Assembly (NCBI GenBank): GCA_036925085.1 | Contig: JAUPFP010000050.1 | Coordinates: forward strand, 596,001-660,000 | DNA: 64,000 bases | Source: Brachycybe producta | Lineage: Eukaryota > Arthropoda > Diplopoda > Playtdesmida > Andrognathidae | Direction: 5' to 3' | Part shown: positions 39,315-50,083 of the stretch, in pieces | Layout: each line of letters begins with the position of its first letter | Position numbering within the stretch: the first letter of the stretch is position 1 | Notes under the pieces: model-generated | Seen by the model: the letters and a program-made list of their open reading frames with translations, nothing else | Databases searched by the model: none | Told to the model about the DNA's origin: nothing | Position numbers and translations under genes: made by a program

Positions 39315-42300
39315 ATAGTTATTTCATAAAATATATTATGATACTGCCAGATGATGTCACTGTATATGATATTATGCCACACGATCTATGATATAGACTA
39401 TGTACTGTATAACACATACGATTTCTTTTCTACACATAAGAAGTTGCGATTCCATATTTCTATTTCTTTCAGAAACCAATAAAATGATAAAATTCAATTC
39501 AATTTTGAGTTTTTTTTATTTCTTTTGTCAATAGAAAGTTTTTCACTCAGAATCTCATTTATTATTTATTTTCAGTTTTTGCAGAAAAAAAGGGAACAAA
39601 ATGTTTGTGACAACGTTAGAAAAAAGACCTGGCATGGTTTCTATTTGTAGTTGGTCATCATTCAACTTTGTAAGTTTATCATTACAATTGTATAGTAGAA
39701 TAAAAATACAATCACTTTATATGGCCATTGAAATGAATGGCTAATTGTCATTCTGGGGATTTACTATCCATATGGTGATTCTCTCACAGTCTTTAATAGA
39801 CTTTTACATTTTACAACATTTGACTTGACGTCCACTCCAACTTTGCCAGTGACATAATCATATTTAGAAAGAAAAGAGAATTAATCTTTATCCTACATAT
39901 GAGTGGAAAATCAAAAGGTCCTCATTATTATTATAAAATAGTTCTATGTAAGTAATGTACCAAAAAATCTTTGCAAACGTTTCAAAGAAAGAAAGGAAGA
40001 ATCTGTTGTTCGGTTGTTCCAATCAGTATTGATTAGTCTATTTTTAAAACAATGGTTTTGAACCAGTCAAGAAGATGTTGGTTGGGCTTCTAAAGATGTG
40101 TTGAGAAAAGCCATATGGTGGTACACACATTCTTGGGTGACTAGTCTATTGCAATCTATTGGAGCTAGCACTTTCCAATTCATTTTTTTTTTATCATCTC
40201 ACATTTTGAAGCTTAAAATAAAAACAACACTGTCAATATTGACAAACATGAGCACCATACTGTTGTCGAAAGATTTGTCACACCACATCACACCCAATAA
40301 ATCTCCTTGGACCAAGTGTGACGGTGGCACAAAATGTTAAATCAATCAATCTAATTGAATTATTTTATGATTAATTTATTCAGATATAGCCATAAATTAT
40401 TACACAAGATTATATAATGCAGTGAGTACATGTATATGTATTGACTACATCAATGCTAAAGTTAATGAGTGTGTATATAATCAAATTGAATTTTCTTTGC
40501 CCCCCGTTTTTGCAAATGCATGACACTCCACTCAATTTATACAGCAGACAAAATGGTATACTTATTTTGTTTCCTTAATTTTTGTGTACTCTTCTTATTT
40601 CTACCATTTGAAATGAAAAGAAAATCAATTCCCATTACACACCGCAATGAGTTGCTAACATGTGATGTAAAATTGTAAATGACTGAAGAATGCTTAAATT
40701 TGTCAAAAGTGCGTTACTTTCATCTGGAGTTAGTTCGCAAAATACTAACTTCTTACTTCTGATTGACATGCAATTTTCAAATAATTTGCAAAATTCAAAA
40801 AAGAAAATTGTTCCAGTTCTTTTATATTCTTTTAGAAGAAGTCGATAAAAAAGCTGATTTGAAGCTTGATAAAGTGACACACACTCAATGCATTTCATGA
40901 TTTCAGAGTGACATCATGATTGCACTCAATACAAAGAGCAATTTTCTCTCTTATGGATCTTTTTCTTTTTGCATTGATGACCAAAGAACCCCAGGACACA
41001 TTTGAATGTTTGTTTTTTCTTTTACTTTTAACATTTCAAATATATTTTCTTCACGAAATTCGCTCTTCTATCTTTATTTCAAGATGAAGTCCTGAATCTC
41101 CCTTTTTGGCTTATCTTTACTCCCGTAATATTTGTTCCTGAATTCTCACCATCACCCATTCATCCCCTCACCCTCCTATGTATTATAGAATTCCCTTGTC
41201 TCTATACGATTCTTCTAAGTCAATATTTTTATGGGATTCGCTTTTGGAATCTGCGACATCTTTGTAATTATTGATGAAAACGTGACTCATGTCTTTTCCT
41301 CTCTTTTTCTGAAATATTTTCTCCCCCAACACACTATGATTCCAACATATATTTTATTTGAACCCCTCCTCCCCCTTCTTTTCTTCAATACCCTAGGTGC
41401 TTGATGCCCCCTTTTCCCCCCTCTTCCCCATGAACTTTTTATCATAGATCCATATGAGTCTGAAGTAAGCACACGACCATATATCATTTCATACACCACC
41501 AATTCATAATTCTAAAAACTCAGATCAACTTCAGAGTTTAAGAATTTGTTTTCAAAACATCTATCAGTTGTTGTTGTTTTTTTTCCTGAAGAAAACTTTT
41601 CCAGTTTACAACATGTACAATAATGGCCATGCAATTTGTTGTTTTATGAGTTGTCTAAATCAATGTTCTTTTTTATTGTACCTAATCATTTATTATCATT
41701 ACCAGCATAATAATCTAAACAGCAATCAATTATGATGAAGCACATCAAAGTTCTTACTCGTCAAAGCAACACACAAATAATACTAGAACTAAAGTGTCCC
41801 TTTGCCATAGGCCTCCTGAGCTGCTTGCAGAGTAATTATTGCCCATAGGTATTCGATCCACCACTTCCCATAATAAATACCATCCATTGCATGTACAATA
41901 TTGTACAACATAAAACATTCTAAAATGCAATGTGCGCTCCTACATTGCACGAATCATGAAATCTTAATTATGTGAAGACAATCCCTTAAAAATACCACAA
42001 CAATTAAATTACTTTGTTGAAATTTTCTTTCTTATGCTTATACAACTAACATATTTTCAATGAAAGACTTGTTTTGCTCTGAATTGTGTTTCTCACGCTG
42101 CAAATTAAGTTTAATTAATTATACAGTGGAGAGGAGGAGGAGGAGGAGTAAGTTAGTAACTTACCTATCCTTTGGCACTCTGAGTGGTATTTGATTTCTC
42201 CAGTCAAATCGTGCATGACCATTGGTTGGCACTTCTTGGTAAGATCCTCGCACACTGGGTCCTGTGTTTATAGGTTTGGTTCTTGACCCATGACCCACAA

Positions 42301-45300
42301 AGTCTCCATTTAGTTCACGTAGTTCCTCAATCACGGCTAATGGTGCCTTCGTTCGCATTCTTAACTGTAGTTAATATGTTGACCTATACAATGGGCCACC
42401 AGTTAACTTTCTAATAATTGCCATCCAACAACAATCAAGGAGTTCCTTCTTTTAAAAGTGTTTGTTGTTTTTGTCATCAGAAAAAAATTAGTTTTATTTT
42501 GTTGTTGATCACTTTAAATGATGATTTATTTGTTGATCCACTGCGAGCTAAATTAGTTAGACAAATTGTACATGTAAATAAATAGGTTCGGGTCTTCTTT
42601 TTTTTTTTAGAAATTTAATGGCATTTGGGGAATTGCTTTGGAATATAGAAACTTCTCTAAAGAAAACACTTAAGTTGTGTTTTTAAAAATTTAATGAATT
42701 CATTTGTTCTCTTTAATAGAGTAGCATCAGGTGAAAATGAAATATCTTTTATATTAGATAGCTTTTAAGTGATTGATTCGAAAGCAAAATGCATCAAGCA
42801 GAAAACGAAGAGCAAAAAAAAAAGAGAGAAATGAAGACAGACAAAAAATGAGAAACATTCGAAATCGATCGATATTGATATATTAAGAAGAAAAAAAACT
42901 GAAATCATGAGGGAATTCTAGTTTTTTTTAAAAAAAACCTGATAATGTTGAGTTTTAGATATATACTAATACAGTATGTAGTACTTGAATAACGTTGATG
43001 TTATTGTAGGCCTACTGTGGTAATAAAAGTTACTTATGTTGGTTGGTGTGTAACTGTAGGGATTTAGATGTTCAGATGAAATCAGTTAATTGAATCGATT
43101 GCTTAAGTGCAGCCAGTGGTTCAGAACTTGAGTTAATTAGCAGAAGTTCCAAATTGTATACTAAGGACTCTCTTTCTTTCTATTTCTATAATATTGTGCC
43201 ATAATTATTATTATAAACGAATTCACTCTTGGTTATTTGAGTAGAATGAGCAGGATTTCATCCGATGCCATTGCACTCAATATACTGTATAATCTGGGTG
43301 CACTTTATAGAATAAAGTATTGTATAGAACTAGTAATTAGTATGTCTAAACCTTCTAACTTTTATATGATAGGACTCTTAATTGACACATACTGAAATGT
43401 TTGTATTATTAGGCAATGGCTCAATAGATTTATACAAAATTTTGTTAGTTTATTATGGGCAAAGGAGGCATATCAAGATTTCTTCAAAAATATATGGAGA
43501 GAAAGATAGACATTTAAAAAAAAAGAAGGTACCACATTGGCCTGTGTTTTGGTGTTTCTGTAATAGACAAGTGACACGAGTACTATTATCTTCACTCTTT
43601 TTGTTGTTGTTGTTTTATAAGATATCTGGTGTGTTCTATGTGGTGTACGAATTTTGTCAACTTTAAGGTAATGTCAGTATAGAAAGAAAGGGGGAAAAGT
43701 AGACCAGAAAACTTCTTCAAAGAGCAACCAAATTGTCCATCAGAGCATAAAGCATGAAGTTCTCATCTGCTCATTATGTTGTCCGTCCATGAACATGATT
43801 TTGTGTCACTCACTGAACAAAATCATTGTGCGTTTGTTGTATGTAAGCTAAATGTATACACGCACACAATAGGGAAAAGAAAAGGCACCAAATATCATCT
43901 ATTCTACTTTTTTGTGACATATACTTCTTAGAATTTCTAGGTATGTACACTCCAGCTCCCCCTCCCCCTCCACAAGCTTCGTTACATACTTTAAAATTGT
44001 ATTTATATAATATGTATGCTGAGTTGAATTGAATTGAATCTATTTAATTAAAATATTTCCAGGATAGATCAATGATGAGTGTAAATTTACTTAAATGTAT
44101 GTGTGTATTAACATATTACACGAGTTTGAAGTGTTTTTTTCTTCTTCTTCTGGTGTTTCCTTCTGTTAATGTTAATTTTAACAACACCTTTGGATAATTA
44201 TTTCGAAATAAACCACGATATACAATAATTTCTTCTTGACCGATTTTTTCCCTGATTTTTTTATTACATGCCAACGTGCTATTTTGGAAATGGAGACCTG
44301 ACACTATGTTACTAAGTACCACAATCTTATAAATACTGTATATTGCGGTCTTAAATCTTCCAAGGACGTTTTTATAAAACTCGTAATTAAAAATGAATCC
44401 ATACAATCTACAGTCATTGCTCAGTTACCAATCCCATCCTATTGGAAGACGTTGATGAATTTTAGTTGTTTAGCTTGTTTACATGATATGTTGTTTTGAA
44501 AAATTTTTTTAAAGTAAAGTTTTAACAACATAGCCAATGAATGGTATTTTGTTATTCAACCTTTTTGTGGTTAAAAATGTTTTCATTTCTCGGATGTAAT
44601 AATTGCTTTGTCATTTATCGAGAAACCAGACTTTTTTATTTTGCTGAAATTAATATTTCTACAACACAGAAATTAAAATGAAACACAAGTGTTATTTGTA
44701 GCTGGTATATCGTATGTCAAATGGTAATGGCATGGTGACCATAGTGGCTCACATTGGTGGCCATAATGTGGCTCGCATGCAATACAAATTATCATTTTAT
44801 GTTTCAAAATGTCTTTCCATATTTATGAAGTGAAATCGTTGATATTTTTCATGAAAAGAGAGAAGGCAAAATAACATCTTCCTCTAAGATTATCCTCTTT
44901 ATACTAGGTCTAGGGTCTATCTATAACATTATTATAAAACACCAAGGGTTATTATTTATAAATAGGAATAAAGTAACCTCTTCACCATTATAATACAAAT
45001 GACTTAATTTTTTTTTTCTCGTAATGATAAAAAAGTAGAAAAATGAATTTTCCATGAAGAAAATAATACAATATCAATAGTAGAAAAAAGTAAGAAACCC
45101 TTGGAGAAAACGAATTATATCAAGTCTTCCATAAAATGGGAATAAATGTGGCAGAAAAAAAAAATTGGCTGATAATGATGAAAAATATGAGCTTTTGGCC
45201 AAAGGGTAACTTCCGGATTAGAAAATAAAAACTATCATTTCTTCGATATAATAAAAATGAAAGAAGATTTTTGGCTTGAAGCCATGCATTTATATATATG

Positions 45301-45341
45301 CAATCGAATCAATCACTTTCCCCACTGTCTTACAAAATCCA

Positions 45342-45376
<35 letters not shown>

Positions 45377-48300
45377 ACATAAAGAGGCCCCATGTAATAG
45401 TAATACACATCGATATACCGTGTTATTCTAAAGTTACTTTTTTCTTCTTCTCTACCTATAGCCAGCCAAGCTATCTCCTTTTCTCATTGGAGCAAAAAGG
45501 GGTTATTGCCCCTTTTGTACCATGGAACAGATGTGCTATAGAGAACCTACTATACCAATGCATTTTCCTAGGTTCTATAGCGCATGTTCACAATACAACT
45601 TAAATGAATAATGTAATAGCATGGTGTGAACTTTTCTTTATCCAGTCAGTACCTGATTTTGATGTTACTTGCAAATATCATTTACCCTATAGTTCGAAAT
45701 GTGATACTCACTTATGAATTGCACTTTACAACTGAGATACCATATTGAACTGCACACTGTACATTACTATGCATTCTATGAGCACTGCATATATTGAAGA
45801 AATGCAAATGGAACCACTTCTTCAGAATAAACTAATCTTGTAAATGTAAATAAAATAAACCAAACACACTGGACTGCAAAAAAGCAAATGCTTTCCAGTT
45901 TTAAACCGTCAACAACAACAAAAAGGAAAAAAAAATAATTCCTTTTCATTGCTAGACTGGGTTGGTTTTCCTTCAAGACTTACTTAAGGCCACACTTTTT
46001 TTTGTCTTGTTCGTTTCAAATATTATTATTTATATTCGTATAAAAATATGAAATACAATTTAGATTCTCTCGTAAACATAAATCCTACGTTGAAGACACC
46101 AAACACAACACGTAAACACATACACATAATACAGGATTTACACCATCCAGATGTTTGTTAGTATTGTACCAACGATTTGAAGTACTTCCTCTTGTGAATC
46201 ACTTTTAGACTGAATGATATTTCTAGTTGAGGATGCCAACTGCTCACAAACTCATTTGAAACAACGCCTTTGATTCAAAACAACTTTTTTTTCTGAATAT
46301 AGAACAGCAACAATTTTTTTTTACTGATGTTGGCACACTTTTCAAACATGTCAAACAACTAAACTGAGAGTGCAAATATTAGTCAAGAAAAGCATGAAAC
46401 ACATTGGGTTTGCTGGATGGCAATGCACTTGTACTACATAAACGTGCACTTTACACTCAGTATATTACTTATACTAAAGATAGACAGATCTCTTTTCTTG
46501 CCTACTATGTTGTATTCAATGCAAACTGAGTGATGCTAGCATGCTTATTATGCATAATAATGTATATCAAGAATACAATTTAGATTGTACATCAACTGTG
46601 GCAATGTGGCTTTATTAGAGTACAAAAGCAAGTATTTGTTATATTTTATGGAGCCTTGCAAATTATACAAGTGTTGCAAACATTGGCCAATGAGCTTTTT
46701 TGCTTTTCTTCCAATAAGTGAGGTCTTTTTTCCCTTCAATGTCTGACGTGTTCATGTGAATTTTCGTCCATTAGAAAAGTGGTGTGGAGTAGAGGTAGAC
46801 CTACTTTTCAAAATGAGTTTTGGAAATTGGAGGGAGTTGAAGTGGGAGTGAGTGAGGGGTAAGTTGAAGGGGGAGGGATGGGTCTGACTTTAAAGGGGCA
46901 TTGGGAGTGAGGGGTGGTCCTCCTACTATTCTGACCATAATGAGACAAAAGGGGAAAGAAAAATACAAAACAGATAAAATCCATAATAGATGAATCCTTT
47001 ATCTGGATTCTGGAATAAGCAAGATAACAGTTTTGTAACCAATGCCAATTTCTAAAACGAAATTATTGTTTTCATGGTATTAATTAACAATTAATATTCC
47101 TTTACTTGTGCTTTACCCTTATGTTTTTTCTATTGTTTATTTTTGGCACCACACACATTTTTTTTGTTAAGATAACATCCATTTTGGCAGTAATATGACT
47201 TAGATTTTTCTTCTCATGCAATTTCTATTCTACGAAATCTTCGTGTTTGGCTTAAAATGATTTTAACCCTTTAACATTGCTTCCTGTTTTGTTATTTATG
47301 TTTGCATTGTAAATAAGAAAAAAAAAATGAACAATAAATTTCTGGTTTAAAATACAAGGCTACACGTCTAACTTATTAGACTTATGACCTTCTTAATAAA
47401 ATAAGTACAAAAACATTTTTTGAACAAGTCTGTATTTTTTTAATGCTTTTATGATGAAGTTTAAGCTAGGTTTAGAATTGTGTTGGCTTCACATACAGAC
47501 AGCGCCAACTAGAGATCGGCAAGGAAATCTTAAAGCTTCGTATCCAAATGAACGCGAACGAGGAAGGGTGAGGACACACAAATGCTTTAGTGTGTACGTC
47601 GATCAGAGACAATCCGAACAATCTCGTGTCATGCGAATTCGAACCACTCGGTATTGGTTTTTCAAGGGAAAGTCGTTCGGCATATGGACGGCTTTTGCAC
47701 GACGACGCATGCCGCGGCTCGATGCTGTCGGTTCGCTGTACGCAAACCACTTGCCAGTTTGGCGATTATCTATATTTGCAAATGATCAAAGTTTGTAGAA
47801 TAACTGAGGCATCTTTAACAAATGGATCGGCGCCTCATATGCTGCTACCTTGTTTGTTGAATCATTTGTCCGAATGAAAGTTACCATGCATGAAGCATTC
47901 GTGTGTGTCCTCGTCCTTCCTCGTTTGCGTTCGTGCTCATAGGTGTACCCGGCTTAATAAAAATTGTCATGTTTTTAATTTTAAATAAACAGGTTTGAAC
48001 TCTACTCTTTATTAATTTTGTGGCTCAAAACAGAACTTTGAATTCGAACGATAATTTGTAATTGTCTGATGCCTACTCTTGGATGACACCAGTGTTTTTG
48101 ACAAACACATAACCACAAGCAGCACCAAAGAATAACATTTGTCCACACAAACTAAGAAATATACGTATTAATGTTCTCATTTTGACAAGATAATAAAAAT
48201 GTAGACAAACAAAAATCTGTTTCTTATCTGTGTTATAACAAAATACATATTGTCCATCTAAAGACTTTGTAAATTGTAGTGCAAACAGTCAATTTATTGT

Positions 48301-50038
48301 ATACATTATAACCAAATCTTAGCTTTGTTGCTTTCTTAAACTTCAGCTCCAAAGCCTCCAAATTAATTCTGCTTGTTATCACCTTGTTATTTTAATCAAA
48401 TTAATGATCCATTAACTTAATCGACTTAATGTGAAATCTATGATAAATACCCCAATCCTTCTTTATTAGTAGTTAATGCTGTCAACGTGAATCAAGGATT
48501 TTTTTAGCATGAAAACAAAAATAGCTACTGAATGAAAAAAAGCTGCATGATTGGCTGAAAAATACATTAATTTTGTTTGGTTGTAAAATATTTCTTTATG
48601 GGTATTTTGAAAAGTAGACTAGTGGTGGCCTAATTCACAAGTTGTATATTGTATGCCATCAATTCAGGCAATGGCTATAGTAAATACCTGCATATCCACT
48701 GCCACTGACTGACAATACCAACATTATGGCTTATTTCAATTATTTGTTTGTAGGTTTTTCTCTCACACAGCTTTAGCTTTATCAGAGTAATTTTAGATGT
48801 GTTTGTTTCTATGCAAGCAAAAGTCAATTAATCCCACTTTCCACTTAAGAGTACTTAATTTTGTTTAAATGTAATCGTCATTACGATTACAAGTTCATAC
48901 CTGTCATTAGGAGGTTTATCCCCGAGATAATCTTCCAATTTAAGATTCTTGAAATTAAGTTCATCATTTGGTAGATTCTTTTCCTCCCAACTTGGTGTTA
49001 ATTTGACAGGTCCAGGACCGAGTAATGTCCGTCTTTCGAACACATTTAATGGTTCTAAAAAACGCAGAAAGCAAGAAAAACAAAAACTTTTAATTACAAT
49101 TAGAATTTGAAAAGGAAAAATAAACTGCTGAAAATAGTTATTGTTTAGCAGTGACAACCTTATTTTATTTTTTATCAACTTGAGATTTTTTAGTCTCTCT
49201 CGTCTATGAAGATAATTTAATGACGTTGGCTGGCTATGTATAAGGTGTATAATAATTTCCAAATGCAAATGAAGTTCACCATCACCACCCAACACACACT
49301 CATATGATCTATGTGAGTTTAATTTTACGGTACGGTACAGTATCTCAACAGTTGCTGCATATATTGATTACAATGAAAATCTTTTCTTCTTCTATAGGAA
49401 TGTAGAAAAATTCTAGGGCTGATAATTGCAGACATTTTATCTGCAGACATCTTTTTTATGGCAATTTTACCTAGTTTTGCTTAAGGAAGGGAAACCAAAG
49501 TCAATTTTGCTGCGAAGCAACAACAATTTACATTGAACAAGTCCTAACTATACTTTAGCAACAGTTGCTTTCAAATCTATTGTAGATTAACTGTTTAGAC
49601 TTCAGAGTGTTTGTAGAACCGTGTACGTGCACATGAATACATACAGATACAGCTGTTCAAATGACTGTTGGTACATTTATTTTGCCATTATTTACTCTGG
49701 ATAGTTGACTGTTAGGACATTCAAAAAAGTCAATATCAATTCACTCAAAGTTAATGAGTTCCTTCAATTTCTCTTTTTTACCTGATAAGTGACATTAAAT
49801 TTAATTAATTGAAATTACCTCTGTGTCTTGATTGATTTGATGGCTGTCTTTGGTGACCCCCACCACCTCTTCCTCCTCCTTCACCACCTCCAAACCCAGG
49901 ATGATAGGCGTTTGTTGTAGGTCTATTGGAGTAATTGTTGTGTCCACGAACCAGAAATTGCTTTTCTGGAGTTTTATCCGCATCTGTGATGGAATGCTGC
50001 AAATTATCCTGGTAATGTTTGCTTTTATTGTAACTCAT
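33012..50038 (-). CDS. Equilibrative nucleoside transporter (SLC29/ENT family), long-leader isoform
   Basis: Minus-strand coding exons in order: 50038..49819, 49054..48901, 35121..35040, 34935..34787, 34728..34634, 34562..34512, 34387..34302, 34235..34089, 34013..33915, 33851..33743, 33582..33497, 33416..33214, 33144..33012, totalling 537 residues, all in phase. ENT landmarks: GIGTLMPWNIFITAEQ (TM1), GGDMTTRI, WPGIFFWVTMGSV, NGIYQNSVYGMASKLP, SGTLTAI, FALPLLKFYRFYD (start of the cytoplasmic loop), FPQLFNVWLIFFVTLSVFPA, CNYMP, GGYLSSLAMMYAPR and EPQYAGIAGMM. It moves nucleosides across membranes by facilitated diffusion; about 11 TM segments. The TM8 motif usually reading FNxxDxxGR is FNVSAMMGN here. 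The weakest junctions are AGT|GTTGAC (33915) and TGG|GTCTGT (33497). The leader has SWEEKNLPNDELNFK and a Gly-rich patch. Confidence 0.92.
35829..35912. repeat. Near-perfect 38-bp inverted repeat with 8-base loop
   Basis: The arms 35829-35866 and 35875-35912 match at 36 of 38 positions; the core is CACCTCACCTATATAAGC followed by ATGTACA. The loop is TTGTACAG, itself partly palindromic. As RNA on either strand it would be a very stable hairpin. Confidence 0.9.
38403..39202 (+). mobile_element. Solo LTR of a retrotransposon, 800 bp
   Basis: Begins TGTGACGTGACTGGCCC and ends GGGTGTCACA, so its tips are the inverted pair TGTGAC/GTCACA typical of LTRs. It is flanked on both sides by the 4-bp direct repeat TTAT (38399-38402 and 39203-39206), a target-site duplication. 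It is clearly more GC-rich than its surroundings. A TATAAAA at 38812-38818 could be its promoter, which suggests plus orientation. No primer-binding site or gag/pol frame follows, so it is a solo LTR, likely Ty3/Gypsy-type by end structure and TSD length. The minus-strand frame 38328-38711 is a by-product of its composition. Confidence 0.85.
39247..39312. repeat. (AT)n microsatellite beside the solo LTR
   Basis: About 33 AT units after a short poly-A. Confidence 0.95.
42165..42364 (-). CDS. Alternative N-terminal exon of the nucleoside transporter (short leader)
   Basis: The ATG at 42358 opens MRTKAPLAVIEELRELNG and the exon ends RVPKDR at donor AG|GTAAGT, phase 2. It joins exactly to the TM1 exon at 35121 (A TGC AAT), giving PKDRCNLVYLILLLHG and a 477-residue protein. 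The 7.0-kb intron 35122-42164 intervenes. An acceptor (AACTACAG) sits six bases before the ATG, so the true 5' end may be an untranslated exon farther upstream. It cannot follow the 48901 exon: that junction would read AGT TAA, a stop. It is therefore a mutually exclusive alternative to the long leader. Confidence 0.8.
45351..45376. repeat. (CT)n microsatellite
   Basis: About 13 CT units. Confidence 0.95.
45495..45589. repeat. Two adjacent hairpins
   Basis: First: AAAAGGGG (45495-45502) and CCCCTTTT (45509-45516), 8-bp stem, 6-base loop. Second: GAACAGATGTGCTATAGAGA then ACCTA at 45525-45549 pairs with TAGGTTCTATAGCGCATGTTC at about 45569-45589, with a few bulges and a loop of about 19 bases. 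Confidence 0.7.
47541..47945. mobile_element. GC-richer inverted-repeat DNA element (~400 bp)
   Basis: The left arm (about 47546-47588) reads GCGAACGAGGAAGGGTGAGG then ACACACAAATGCTT. The reverse complement of the right arm (47893-47940) reads GCAAACGAGGAAGGACGAGG then ACACACACGAATGCTT. Outside the right arm lies GGTGTACCCGGCTTA. The interior is CpG-rich, unlike the AT-rich intron around it. Overlapping open frames on both strands (47451-47877) reflect that composition and are not genes. It is likely a non-autonomous DNA transposon. Confidence 0.75.
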
Positions 50039-50039
50039 T

Positions 50040-50072
50040 TTAATGTTTGTTGAGAATGTAAACCTCTTTCAT
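50040..50072 (-). other. Upstream ORF in the long-leader transporter exon
   Basis: ATG AAA GAG ... CAT TAA encodes ten residues (MKEVYILNKH) and stops one base before the main ATG at 50038. Both lie in an exon whose acceptor (AATTACAG) is at 50084. The arrangement would tend to reduce or condition initiation at the long-leader start. Confidence 0.5.
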
Positions 50073-50083
50073 TTAGTTAAATC

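Larger units (their letters stand above)
35122..42164 (-). other. Transporter intron downstream of the short-leader exon
   Basis: Holds the long palindrome at 35829-35912, the solo LTR at 38403-39202, the AT microsatellite at 39247-39312 and a pyrimidine-rich stretch at 41330-41430 (purine-rich on the transcribed-sense strand). No other exon was recognised. Confidence 0.6.
42365..48900 (-). other. Transporter intron between leader exons
   Basis: AT-rich. Contains a CT microsatellite (45351-45376), hairpins at 45495-45516 and 45525-45589, a G/A-rich stretch (46830-46925) and the GC-richer inverted-repeat element at 47541-47945. The frames at 43382, 44116, 45298 and 47451 have no domain support. 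Confidence 0.6.

Noticed and set aside
47451..47877. Overlapping frames on both strands, and a tRNA B-box-like GGTTCGAATTC on the minus strand at ~47640
   Set aside because: All lie in or beside an inverted-repeat element. No matching A box or cloverleaf could be drawn, so neither a gene nor a tRNA/SINE is supported.
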